NCBI RefSeq assembly: GCF_014356525.2
Contig: NC_052508.1
Coordinates: forward strand, 37,959,113 to 38,023,112
Direction of reading: 5' to 3'
Length of the DNA stretch: 64,000 nt
Source: Nilaparvata lugens
Lineage: Eukaryota; Arthropoda; Insecta; Hemiptera; Delphacidae
Shown: piece by piece, positions 22,441 to 34,011 of the stretch
Layout: each line of letters opens with the position of its first letter
How positions within the stretch are numbered: position 1 is the stretch's first letter
The notes under the pieces: model-generated
The model's input: only the letters and a program-made list of their open reading frames with translations
Databases searched by the model: none
Told to the model about the DNA's origin: nothing
Made by a program: the position numbers and the translations under genes

Positions 22441-22934
22441 CAAGTCTGTAAAACTACCTGCCATATTAGGGTCACTTTTATAAAGAGTAAAAAGGTTTAA
22501 ATAGGTACTTCAAGGCAAGCAGGGAATACTGTACAACATTCAACCAAAAGACTTTCAAATTCAAACAAGCATACTAATTTATTGAATGCAAGACTTCCAC
22601 TACAAAATAAAATAAATTATAGTTGCTTAGCACATTACAAAATTAACCTGCAGATATGAGTAGCCTACGGTAGGAATGTTGGTTACAAATTCCTTACCTA
22701 TATATTATTATGTAAAAGATAAAAATGAGATGAAAGGAATAGATACTTTTAAGAATGATTGTAAGTAAAAATATATATAACACTATTGAATTACAGCACT
22801 ATTTTAGATAACCTGCTATTATATTCACATTTCACTTTCACAATCACAACCCTTTCCGTAATAGTTAGTGTAGAGATCTTAGACCAGTTATAGAATAGAC
22901 ACGCTGGGAAGTCTAGACTCTGAAGCCAAAATCA
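22441..22934. other. unassigned DNA
   Basis: AT-rich with no gene. The last 65 bases (from about 22870, 'gaatagacacgctgggaag') resemble, in reverse orientation, the repeat at about 54490-54540. Confidence 0.4.
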
Positions 22935-23155
22935 ACTGCCATATCGCCATATCGTGACGTCAGCTTCGGATAGAAAACCTTGCAGAGTTTGTTTACATTG
23001 TTTTCCATAGCTGATTGTGTCTATTTCAGATGGAAGTGAATTATTATTGATGAAAATGGTAAATTCCCGCTGAAATAGAGAAAGAAAACAATATAAACAA
23101 ACTCTACAGAAGTTTTCTATCCGATACTGACGTCACGATGGGGCGATATGGCAGT
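22935..23155. mobile_element. 221-bp foldback element
   Basis: Outer arms about 70 bp long (22935-23005 and 23085-23155) are inverted copies. Both begin 'actgccatatcg' going inward and contain 'gtgacgtca', 'ggatagaaaa' and 'agtttgttta'. They differ by a handful of changes and one about 8-bp indel. No ORF. The superfamily is unknown. Confidence 0.8.
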
Positions 23156-23410
23156 AGATGTTGGCTGATAATTAATTATTGAACAATAATTTTTGACAAA
23201 AACTTGGAATATATTACTATCTATTATAAGGACTAATCCATGAATTAGGATTAATGAATAATTTATCTCTTTTCTGTATAGGGCTACTTGTTGACCGAGC
23301 GAAGTGAGATTCAAGTCGAAGGTTTGGGATTTAGCTAAGTTTTAGACTTTAACCGGCTTTAAAATCTGGAGTCAGAAAATTGGCTTTCCGAGTCAAAGCG
23401 TTAACGTAGT

Positions 23411-23631
23411 CTATAGTGTGGTCCACGTTATAATGGCAGTAGATGAAGATAGAAGAATAGCGATACTGATTCTCTACATTGATTAATTACATTTCTATAC
23501 CGTCAAAAACATAATAGTCATCATTGTGGACCTAGAAAAGGATAGTACCACCGGCTTTGTTGAATGATAGACAAGGATAGCAAAACTAAAGTTGATCAAA
23601 TACTGTCATTATAACGTGGACCTCACTATAG
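23411..23631. mobile_element. 221-bp MITE with about 31-bp TIRs
   Basis: The ends pair as ctatagtg[tg/ag]gtccacgt plus 'tataatg' with about 29 of 31 matches. Related copies are at 54178-54352 (inverted, truncated) and about 8472-8580 (diverged), and an isolated end lies at about 22048-22077. Non-coding. Confidence 0.8.
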
Positions 23632-24426
23632 GACTCAAATAATAGACCCTGGAGTTTATAATTTCGCTTTCTGAGTGAAGGGCTTATAAGTCCAGGACTT
23701 GAATTAGATTCTTGCCTCTTTCCGAGTCGAGGATTTATCAAAAATCGTTAAGTCCAGAACTTAAAACAGTGTGATTTTAAACCCTCGACTTGGGTAGGGT
23801 TTAAATTTAAGTTCTAGACTCAACTGAGCAAACACAATTCAGTTATTGTTTTGGAGTAGATGAATGGACAAATAAATGTCATGGGATACAAGTTAATTAT
23901 TTGAATTAATCCATCTAAATTCATAATTTATAGTTTGCAAGTTTATTTTAGTATAAAGTTCTTCATAATATTATGCGTAAAAAACTAACCTTATTTTACG
24001 ACTATGACATAACCTGGAAATGATCAAGGAAAATAATACAAGGATTGCCTTGGAATGGCCATCATCACATCTCCCAATGTGAATATTATTAATCAATGGC
24101 ATATTCAATATAATAATAATAATATAACAATAATAAATTATTATTCCAGTTTTTTTTTTCAAAACATACTAAAATTTTTATTCCAAAATCAATGGCAAGG
24201 ATCAATGCTAAATAATAGCATAACATAAAATGAAATGCTTATTTTTTATTCATATTTCAAACCGTTAGGTTCTGGTTTGAATTTGTAGATCTACACAATA
24301 CAAGAAATCGAAACCTATTTTCACAAAACAGTTTGGAGAGCATTTGAATTATCCCGCTGCAATCAGCTGTTTTGCTATAGGCCTAATGCCAACAATACAA
24401 CAGCAAAATATTGAGAATTTACTGCC
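23632..24426 (+). repeat. repeat P, first copy (left part)
   Basis: 24080-24426 is homologous to 30835-31180. Shared blocks are 'ttattaatcaatg', 'aaattattattccagttt', 'tttggagagcat', 'gctgcaatcagctg' and 'atgccaacaatacaac'. 23632-23830 contains several 'agtccagaactt' and 'gactcaa' motifs typical of the P unit seen at 30681-31345. The unit is interrupted by the TTAA element at 24427 and then by the foldback element at 25787. The family is unknown. Confidence 0.65.
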
Positions 24427-25780
24427 TTAAGCCTTGTACACACGTCCGTACAGATTCGCGCGAACAATCGTATGCACATATGCCTCAACATTCACTGTAC
24501 GTCCTTGTGGACGCGATCCACGTATGCCTCGGCATTCAAAAATCTGATTTGCAGACGACACGAAGACATGGTAGATGTAGATTTTCCACAACATGACTAC
24601 AATGGCGTCATTCCATCATTGAAGATAGTTATCACAAATTGCAGCAGTATCATTTTATTTCAATGACTTATATAATAAAATCAAAAATAAAACTTGACAA
24701 ACGATGTTGGTGGGTTGAACGATTGTAGGTTGAAGTAAGGAAATAAATTGCTACATGACATAAGATTGACAATTCAAACTTTATTAGGTTGTCAAAACAT
24801 CATTTTGTTAATATACTGAATCTAATTCAACTAGTTATCTAAACAATAATGATATCATCATGAGGGAAGCAATAACTCCACAAGAACGATTGGCTCTAAC
24901 TTTGAGATTCTTGGCATTAGGGGATTCATTTTTTGGTTCCCAATATCTATTCTGAATCTCAAAAAAAGAAAATTTCTACAATAATTCCAGAAGTTTTGAT
25001 GACCTAATCAAAGCACTTAACACTGTCTCAAAAAATTGACAGTCTTCTTTGAGGAAATTAGCAATAAATTAAATCAAATACTGAATTGCTGCCCATTTTG
25101 AACTAACTCTGCTCATACACATGACAAAACAAGATTCTCCAAAAGATTAGCTTCAAGATTTACCTTTAAGGGAATAGGCTACACTAGTTCAAAGTTTGAA
25201 TAAATCTCTCTATAGATAGCCTAGCTATCTAAAACGAATAATATCATATTGAAGATTACAATTTTAATTAACAACTCTGATTGATAACATGAAACAAACA
25301 CAAGATGATTTGATAGCCACAGTAAAATAATATTTGAGCTATACTTTCTTGTAGGAACCCTGTAGAGAAGCTTTTTTCACTTAAATTATGCAGTTCTAAA
25401 TTTGTTAATCATGATACAAATTATATACTCCATGCATGTTTCTATTTAAATATTTGACAATCCACATATCCTACAAAATTACAAAAATCCTACAATTTAC
25501 AATTAGTTATTGGATCACAATTTGATTTGTCATTCATTAACCTAATTCATTGGAATTAGGTTATGACGCCTTCAATGTTTACGTTTTGCCTCACCCGTAT
25601 GGCAAAATCGCGTCCACACGTACATTCAATGCTCGCCCGAGGCGCCTTTGAGCACGCCAAAATACCGACAGGGTTCCGGTTCGCCCACATGCCTCAGCGA
25701 ACAGTGTCCACACGTGCGAATGCAAGCCCATACACGAATGCTCACCCGAGGCAAACGTACGTGTATACACCGTTTTAAAG
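24427..25780. mobile_element. TTAA-flanked element, no transposase
   Basis: TTAA occurs at about 24427-24430 and about 25774-25778, exactly where repeat P sequence stops and resumes. Next to it lie inverted end motifs (ccttgtacacacgt and, from the right, cggtgtatacacgt). GC-rich blocks at both ends share 'gtccacacgtacattcaatg'-like motifs, while the middle (24660-25560) is AT-rich and non-coding. TTAA duplication is the hallmark of piggyBac-type transposition, so a non-autonomous piggyBac-like element is the best guess. The end motifs are imperfect (9 of 10 in the core). Confidence 0.5.
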
Positions 25781-26345
25781 TCCTGGGGCCTATTTCACAA
25801 AGGTACAAGTATTGTTACCAACCATGGTTACGAACAAGTACTTGTAGTTACAAGTTTACAAGTACTCACGTTTCACAAAAATTTATGATCTACAAGTTTA
25901 CAATTTTACAAGTCTACAAGTACTTCAATAGTAAACATAACCTATTTTCATGATGATTTCCTTTTTTCATCCTTTATAAAGGTTACTTGTACTTTTCAAT
26001 AATTACTTTGAAAATATTTGAAAGCAATATAATATATGTTTTTTGTACAGTTTACTTCATTTATTGCTGAATTTGTAACCTACACACTATATGTACTCTG
26101 TATTTATATATATAGTAGATGTACTATATATAATGTATACTATATACTGTGTATATATACTATAGTACACATAATCTATGAGGTAACACATTAATAACTA
26201 TTTTGGAAATTATTAAATTTGATTTCCAGATGCATATATTTCCAAAATAATCAATTTTAGAGGGATATAGGGCATTTTTGATTATTAGAAATATTTATTG
26301 AATATTTAAAATCATTTTAATGATCACTTGTAAATCCTTTACATA

Positions 26346-27270
26346 TAGCCCAGTCAATAAAGGTTTTTTCGATCCGAAAATTAAATAAAAGCTGAATCTT
26401 CTACCATCGATAGAACCCTCCCAGAGGGTCATTCTCCCAAAAGTCCCAAGAAATCCCCTTGGAGCTTTCCCCCCTAGCCCCCCTCAAAGTTGAAAAATGC
26501 AGGTAATCACGGAGAATCAATTATCTCTGTACCCATTGATCGGAAACAGCTCTATTATATGCCATTCGATTTGTTACATTATGGACTACAATATTAGTTA
26601 TATTCATTTTTTCAATAAAATTAATAGTTTTCTTGATAAAATAATATATATGTAAAAATTTAGGGGGTTTGCGATTTGATTTTTTTGTTTTCTTCGATTA
26701 ACTTCGAAGCAAGTAGTTTTAAAGGAAAATGAGCCGAATAATTGATGTAGCCATTCTTATTGCAAATCCATTGATGCATATTGTTATGTATTTGCGATTC
26801 GATTTGACGCCGTGGAAGGGGAAACAGTCGACGCGGAACGGCGCGGCTGACTCTCTTAGCCATAGTAAACAGCAAACTGTAAATCAATTATCTCTGTAAC
26901 CATTGATCGGAAAAAAATCTATCATGTGCCATTCATTTCGTTAAATTAAGGACTACAATATTAGTCAAATTCATTTCCTCAATAAATCGAACAGTTTCCT
27001 TAATAAAATAATATAATGTAAAAATTTAGGGGTTTTTCGATTTGATTTTTTGTTTTCTCCGATTAACTTTGAAGCAAGTAGTTTTAAAGAACAATGTGAC
27101 GAATAATTATAGTAGCCACATTCATTGCGAATCCATTGATGTATATTGTTATGTATTTGCGATTCAAGTTGACGCTGTGGAAGGGGAAACAGCCGATGCG
27201 GCTGACTCCCTTTACCATAGTAAACAGAATAATACTGCTGTCTACATTGCATCTCATTAACAGTACCGTA
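26346..27270 (+). repeat. left inner arm with about 365-bp tandem units
   Basis: It begins 'tagcccagtcaataaagg' and passes through 'gaccctctggg' (reversed) motifs. Then come two tandem units marked by 'aatcaattatctctgta' at about 26515 and 26881, spacing about 366. The arm is matched in inverted orientation by 29755-30447. The units contain 75-104 codon ORFs that I judge non-coding. Confidence 0.8.
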
Positions 27271-29754
27271 TGTTGCTAGAAACAATCAATTTTGTCTATT
27301 GTTTTGACATGCGCTGTATATAGATTTTCACTTTTCAATACTCTTAAAAAATATTACAATTTTCATGATTTAAACATGCTCATGATAAAAATCAGGATTT
27401 CGTTGTTTTCTCACAGAATTTATTATATTAATTTGAAGTGTGCCTTCTCCATACGAGTCAGAGGTAACACAATTTGATAACTCTAGTTTCAGATATTGAT
27501 GTTTTTCAACGAAGTTTCATGATATATTATGTGTCCGACTCCTTCTTCTCATCCTTATTTTGTGAAAAATGAAGATTCAAAATTTATTTTCGTAGCTTTT
27601 CTCGTGTTTTAACTTGTTTCATCACTCTTTATAATTTAAACACTTGATAATGGAATGAATATCATCAGATCACGTGAACAAAAAAATTTTCAAGCTGAAA
27701 GTAGATTAATTTGTTGCACATTCGGTTCAAATATTAACAAATGTTACCAAATATTATCACATATAGTGAGAACGAATTATTCTGAAGCTTACTATTCTCA
27801 CTGAACATGAAGAGGCAATACCAAGCCAGAATCGCAGTTCCATTCAAATCATTATTATCAGAGCTTTCAAATTGATGCTATGTAACTATGGATGTTATCC
27901 CCAACTCACAATTTCCCTATTTATCCTTATCCTGATTCAGAATAAAGTGGTTGATCTCTATAATCACAAAAATCAATGTACAGTACCTATAATAAATAGT
28001 AAAAATAACAAAATTTCTAGTAATAATGCAACATTTTCTAGGTATGAATTTCAAGGCTCATAAAATGACTTTTTCTCAATCACAGGCAGAAATTCCAATG
28101 ATTATCATAATAGTAATTTAATGAAAACTGTTTATATTGTACATTGTTCGACGTAAGATAAGCTAAATCTTTAAGGTCACCAACTTATTTAGGATTATCA
28201 TGTTCATGAATGAAAGCGAGACTGTGATAGAAGATTGATCAAACTGAAATATAAACATTATAGACAATCCATATTTCTGATCAACTATAATTATAAATAA
28301 TGATAGTATCAAGCCGTAATGAATTGAACAACTGAATTTCAAAGTTACTATCCACTGTTCAAATCGCACTGTGATTCCCTTTTACTTCCAAATGGATTGA
28401 ATTGCCTCACTCTTCAACGTAACAATTATTGAAAAAAAACCAGTGGAATGTGAAAGTCATCGAAATAGCATTTGAATTTCAATTTTTAGATCATGAAATT
28501 CATAGAAAACTAATTCTTGAGAGAATAGTGATGAATTGCAAACAGTGCAAGTAACATTGATACAAAGCGATACAATGAAAGTCAACATCGATTAATTTAA
28601 TATTGGACTTATCAAATTTATTCTATTTATAAAGCTTATGAAATGTAAAACCAATATTTTAAATTTTCTCTGCTGGAGTAAAACATCGATAGAAAATAAA
28701 GAAGAGCCAATCATAAGCACAATATACTTGTGTACTAGAATTCACTTGAACTAACTCATCACTTCAACCCTTCAATGATCACAATGAACTAGAATGGTAT
28801 AAAAACCATGGAATTGATAATCAGGTACATTTTTCAAATAGCTTCACCCAACTAAATCTGTGAATGCTAAGTCATAAGAAATCATGTTCGGTAGATTCAA
28901 TTTGAATGCTTCAAATAGAAAATGATCTATTCTTTTGGTGCCCTAATCAAAATCAATTTCAATCAACATTAATCGACATAAAGAAAAGCTTCTGCCAACC
29001 TTGTATAGTGAATGACAAGATGCGAGTGGAGGTGAAACATCGATATGTTAACAAAAATAATAGAAGATGATGAATCGTCTTTCAATTAATCTTATACGGT
29101 AGGGTATTTTGTGGTTAAATGTGAAACACTTTCATGATTTTCCTACCTTTTATGCATGTTTACTCTTCCTTAATTTGTATGTTTGCATGGCTTTCATCTT
29201 TAGAATCTACTGAATTTTCATATTGGACTGTCTAAATAATCTAAATTCAACTAGTAAGAACGGAAGATAAGCTACTTTACAGAGAGAATCATAGAAAGTT
29301 TCGACTTAACAAGCCCAATGTATAATTTTTTTATGCCTCAGCCGTCATATATATTTGGCTCAACTGACGGTATATTATCAACCTGGCCTGAAGAATAGTA
29401 ACTGTAGAAAACAGCAAACACTGCTCGCTATGATTTTTAAGGAAATTGCCACTGTTAACACTATTGTAATTTATGATTTATCTCAGTTTTTGACATAACT
29501 TATGATAAATTTTAGCATAGAATTATGATCATACACACATATTTTAAATATGTATTATATTAGTATGAATATTTTATCGGTTGCAAACAATATCTTTGTC
29601 TGTCATAGAATTCATGATTTAGCAGATCTATAACAACAAAATGATTTTAGAGAATTGAAATGTGAAAAATTAGTTTCATCGCATATCAAAACAATAGAAA
29701 AAATTTATTGTTTCGAGCGCCATAGTGTGAATAAGATGCAAGTTAGACATTCTT

Positions 29755-30447
29755 ATACTTTTTACGTATATATTATTTTATCAAGGAAATTGTTTTATTG
29801 AGGAAATGAATACGACTAATATTTTAGTCCATAATGTAACGAATCGAATGACATATTATAGATTTTTTTCCGATTAATGGTTACAGAGATAATTGATTTC
29901 CAGTTTGCTGTTTACTTTGGCTAAGAGTGTCAGCCGCGCCGTTCCGCGTCGACTGTTTCCCCTTCCACAGCGTCAAATTGAATCGCAAATACATAACAAT
30001 ATACATCAATGGATTTGCAATGAGAGTGGCTACATTAATTATTTGGCTCATTTTTCTTTAGAACTACTTGTTTCGAGGTTAATCGGAGAAAACAAAAAAG
30101 TCAAATCACAAACCCCCTAAATTTGTATATATATATATATTATTTTATCAAGAAAACTGTTGATTTTATTGAAAAAATGAATATAACTAATACTGTAGTT
30201 CATAATGTAACAAATCGAATGGCATATAATAGAACTGTTTCCAATCAATGGTTACAGAGATAATTGATTTCCCGTGTTTACCCTCATTTTTCATGTTTTA
30301 GGGGGTTGGGGCGGAAAGCTCCAAGGGGATTTTTTGGGACTTTTGGGAGAATGACCCTCTGGGAGGGTTCTATCGATGGTGGGAAATTCAGCTTTTATTT
30401 AATTTTCGGATCGAAACTGCTTTTTTGGACCTTCATTGACTGGGCTA
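29755..30447 (-). repeat. right inner arm of the foldback element
   Basis: Reverse complement of 26346-27020. It holds one full tandem unit, about half of a second, and the 'ttgactgggcta' end near 30440. By eye the identity is close to 90%, so the arms are not freshly gene-converted. Confidence 0.8.
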
Positions 30448-30680
30448 ATAGCTTTCCACCTCGGTAGAAATTTCACAGTTATGAACAAGTAATTCTGACA
30501 AAAATTGTTGGCTACAATGAAAATCTTACAAGCAAATCACTTGTAAACTTGTAGGAATTCATTTTAACTACAAGTTTACAATTCTGCTTTTGTGAAACGC
30601 TAGTAATAAGCTGTTCTCCAAAACCATGGTTGGCAACAAGACTTGTAACCTACTTGTACCTTTGTGAAACGGGCCCCTGG

Positions 30681-31345
30681 ACTCAAATAAGTCGAGAACT
30701 CAATAGACCCGTGAGTTTAGAACATAAACCTGTGACTCAGAAAGTTGATTTAAACCCAAAAGCTTATTTCAGTCCTGGACTCTCTAAGTCCAGAACTTAT
30801 AGATCCCGATCTTGGAAACCGACCCTTAATGTTATTAATCAATGTCATATTCAACATATTAATAATAATACAACAATAAAAAATTATTATTCCAGTTTAT
30901 TTCAAAACAAATATGTTTTCAATAGCCTAATGAAATTTTTATTCCAAAATCACTGGTTAGGATCAATGATCAATAATAGAATAACGTAAAATGGAATGTT
31001 CATTCATTCACCCTTCAAAGGTATTGCTTTGAATAGGCCTACAAAGAAATTGAAACGTATTTTTACAAAATAGTTTGGAGAGCATGCTCATTTGAATTAT
31101 CCTGCTGCAATCAGCTGTATCCGTTTTCCTATAATGCCAACAATACAACTGCAAAATATTGTGAATTTCCCTCATGTTTACTGTGTTGAAGTCCTGGACT
31201 CAAATAAGTCGAGAACTTAATAGACCCCGGAGTTTAGAAGATAAAATCATGACTCAGAAAGTCAATTTAGACCCAAGAGCTTATTTTAGTCCTGGACTCT
31301 GTAAGTCCAGAACTTATAGATCCCGAGCTCAGGAACCGGCCCTAT
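30681..31345 (+). repeat. repeat P, tandem copies with about 517-bp period
   Basis: 'actcaaataagtcgagaact' at 30681 recurs at 31198. Between them lies the block also present at 24080-24426. Both units carry 'ttatttcagtcctggactct'-type and 'aagtccagaacttatagatc' motifs. Small ORFs over them are frame accidents. Confidence 0.75.
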
Positions 31346-31690
31346 ATGTTGCGCATACGGCGAAACGCGGTGATGGAATTTCATGAAATTTGACAGGTAT
31401 GTTCCTTTTTAAATTGCGCGTCAATGTATATACAAGGTTTTTGGAAATTTTGCATTTCAAGGATAATATAAAAGGAAAAAGGAGCCTCCTTCTTACGCCA
31501 ATATTAGAGTAAAAATCAGACTATAGAATTATTCATCATAAATCAGCTGACAAGTGGTTACACAGATGTGTGGAGAAGCCAGTCTATTGCTGTATTTCCA
31601 TAAGATCTATAGTTTCAATCAGGTACTTGTGGATGAGAATACTGCATGAGGTCTACTGTTCACAGAACTACTAGTAATAAGAATAGAAAG
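31346..31690. other. unassigned repeat-like DNA
   Basis: Contains 'ggcgaaacgcggtgatgg' and 'gaatttcatgaaatttgaca', phrasing typical of a dispersed repeat, but no second copy is in the window. No gene. Confidence 0.35.
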
Positions 31691-32010
31691 AAAAATAAAA
31701 ATCTCAGTACCCTTTTTTTGAAATATATTATCACAACATATTTCAACATTGATGCCATTTTCAAGTGATATGAAGTAAATAAATAAATACTGCTGGAAGT
31801 TTCTTATTTTGACCATAATGTTAGTGTATTCATCTCTTTTCTGCATAGGGCTACTTAAATAGAAATAAAAATCTCAGTACCCTTTTTGGAATATTTAATC
31901 ACAACATGTTTCGGACATTGTTGCCATTTTCAAGTAATATGAAATAATAAATAAATACTGCTTGAAGATTCTTATTTTGATCATATTTTAGTGTATTCAT
32001 ATGATTTTAT
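31691..32010 (-). repeat. PLE terminal region, two direct copies
   Basis: Two about 150-170-bp direct copies begin 'aaaaatctcagtaccc' (31700 and 31867). Each contains 'atcacaacat(g/a)tttc', 'gccattttcaagt' and 'aaataaatactgct'. Minus-strand reading gives 'acttgaaaatggcaac' followed by 'gaaacatgttgtgat', a terminal motif familiar from PLEs. Together with the adjacent GIY-YIG/RT remains this fits tandem pLTRs of the copy at 32200-33640. Confidence 0.65.
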
Positions 32011-32199
32011 GAACTAAAACTATAAATTTTGAATTTAAATTCCCATGATTCTATCAAAAAATGGGGTTATTGGTGTCTAATTGGATTAAGTTTATTATTT
32101 TATCTCTGTTTAATTTTGCCACTTTATAAATATGAAATTCTTCTTAAACATTCAGTTTTCTACTTTTATTACCATAATTTAGTATTTTCATATTGGAAC

Positions 32200-33640
32200 T
32201 TATATCTGTAAAATCATGGCCTGAATCTATCAAGTGTTCAGCAAATCCCGACTTTTGTGTACGGTATAATTTTTATATTTTAGTGCTTGGATATGTTCTC
32301 TTAACCTGATAAGGAAATTTCTACCCATTTGTCTGATATAGAATTTGTCGCAATCACTACATTTAAGTTCATAGATTCCAGATTTTTTAAACTTATCTTG
32401 CTGTAAATTTAAATTTGATTTCTTTTTTATCAGTTTGAATGCATTATTTGTTGTCCTATAACCTGAAATGAATTTATTTTTTGTAAAGGTTTTTCTTATA
32501 GCTTTATCAAATATTGTGTTATATGGAACACAAATATATTCTTTATTTCCTACATTTCCTTGATTATTTTGAGTTCTATTTTGTGATACTTTTTCTTATT
32601 GTTTGTAAATCATTCTATCAATAGTTTTGGTATTATATCCATTTGTTATTGCCATATACTTTATTATTTTCTTCTCTTTTCTGTAATTATCTTTTGACAT
32701 GGGAATATTTATTATCCTGTATATGAATTGAAATTTTTTGTTGCCAAGGATGATTTGAATCTCTAGGAATTATACAATCTGTATGTGTAGGTTTTCTATA
32801 AATGCTAAAATCATGTTTGTTATCTTTCATACTAATTGTTGAATCAAGAAAATTTATTTCATGCTCTTGAGCATCCATCGTAAATTTTATAGGTGAGTTG
32901 TCTTTTTTCTGGCTCTAAATTTTGTCAAATTACGCAAAAATGTTCCTATTAATGGTGATTTGAATGTTATATTTTTGGTTTTTTATTCTGTTTTTAACCA
33001 TCAAAGTTTAGAATTCTTAGTTTTTTTCAGTGAAAATTGACTAAATTTTAGAAAAGTGAAACCGTAACCCTATCTCGGACTTTAAAAATGTTATCTAAAT
33101 TTGGGAGAAAAATGGTACAAGGATTACCCTTAGTTTTTCTCTCCCAATCAGTGTAATCTCCCATACCTTGTAAAAATTATAAATAAATAAATAAATAATG
33201 AGTTTAAATATAATTCAAAATCTTCATGTGTTTTATCTTCATTATTATACATACATATTATATCATTAACATATCTGTGCCAATAAATAGTATTATTCTT
33301 TAGAGGATTATTATCATTCATTATTTTAGATTTTTCCAATTTGTTCATGTATATGTTAGCAAGATAACCTGATAAAGCAGAGCCCATTGCCAAACCTTCT
33401 TTTTTTGTAATTTTTCTCATTGAATTTGAAATAATTTTGATGTACACATACTGTTATCAATGATATTAGATCATCTATTTCATCATTATTTATATTATAA
33501 TCTATCAAGTTTTGTTTCAGAATTTTAATTGTTTCATCTGTTGGAATACTAGTGTACATGTTGGTTACATCAAATGATAGGAAAATAGCATCAGTTAAAT
33601 CATAGGAAAAAGGAAATAATACGAGTGTAAAAATAAAATT
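32200..33640 (-). pseudogene. PLE copy A: RT core to GIY-YIG, degenerate
   Basis: Minus-strand remains, in order: A-I-F-L-S-F-D-V-T-N-M-Y-T-S-I-P (about 33590-33545), G-L-A-M-G-S-A-L-S-G (about 33395-33365), Y-V-N-D-I (about 33270), N-F-L-D-S then Y-R-K-P-T-H-T-D (about 32850-32780), and a GIY-YIG part S-G-I-Y-E-L-K-C-S-D-C with Y-I-R-Q-M-G-R-N (about 32385-32325). The RT catalytic box reads Y-V-N-D instead of Y-x-D-D, which should abolish polymerisation. There are several frameshifts, a stop in the nuclease, and an interruption near 32880-33150. Confidence 0.87.
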
Positions 33641-34011
33641 TTTGAAAGATCCAAAGAAGATATGCAACTAGTGGAATCCATTTCAAACAAATTGAAGAAT
33701 GAGGATGCCATTATCACAAAAGCATACAAAGGAATTACTACAGTTATCATGAAACAAACAGATTATAATGATAAAGTAGAGAAATTCATTAGATATAAGA
33801 CATTTGAAAATTTAACAAAAGATCCAACTCTTGAATATAGAAAAAGTATTAATAATATCATATCTAAATGTAAATCAATCTCCAGAGCAGAACAATTCAG
33901 AATGAAGATGATAAATCTTTCATCTCCAATGTTTAGGGGCCAACCAAAATTACATAAGGTTGGAATACCAATAAGGCCAGTAGTAAATTATCGTAATGCT
34001 TGTAACATATT
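33620..34011 (+). pseudogene. PLE copy B: N-terminal RT segment
   Basis: A plus-strand frame (ATG 33662) reads the region preceding the RT palm: T-V-I-M-K-Q-T-D-Y, D-P-T-L-E-Y, G-Q-P-K-L-H-K-V-G-I-P-I-R-P-V-V and N-Y-R-N-A. The G-x-P-K-x-H-K motif is diagnostic of PLE RT. It is head-to-head with copy A (junction about 33620-33660). Coding continues at 36046 after a 2-kb insertion. Confidence 0.83.

Larger units (their letters stand above)
25787..30675. mobile_element. 4.9-kb foldback element with CCTGG duplication
   Basis: Terminal inverted repeats start ggcc(ta/cg)tttcacaaagg and extend with gaps over about 180 bp rich in 'acaagtttacaagt' motifs. The 5-bp direct repeat CCTGG flanks it (25782-25786 and 30676-30680), and the sequence on both sides is the same repeat P motif 'gtcctgg/actcaa'. 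Inside are long inverted arms (26346-27020 versus 29755-30447). The 2.4-kb centre (27300-29750) is AT-rich with no ORF over 70 codons. No transposase is present. Confidence 0.78.

Noticed and set aside
26660..30120. Three homologous 75-100-codon ORFs (26660-26887 -, 26971-27285 -, 29893-30120 +) that look like a conserved small protein
   Set aside because: They lie in the tandem/inverted units of the foldback element. Comparing two copies by eye I count about 17 base differences, about 14 of them amino-acid changing. There is no sign of purifying selection, so the openness is inherited from the repeat.
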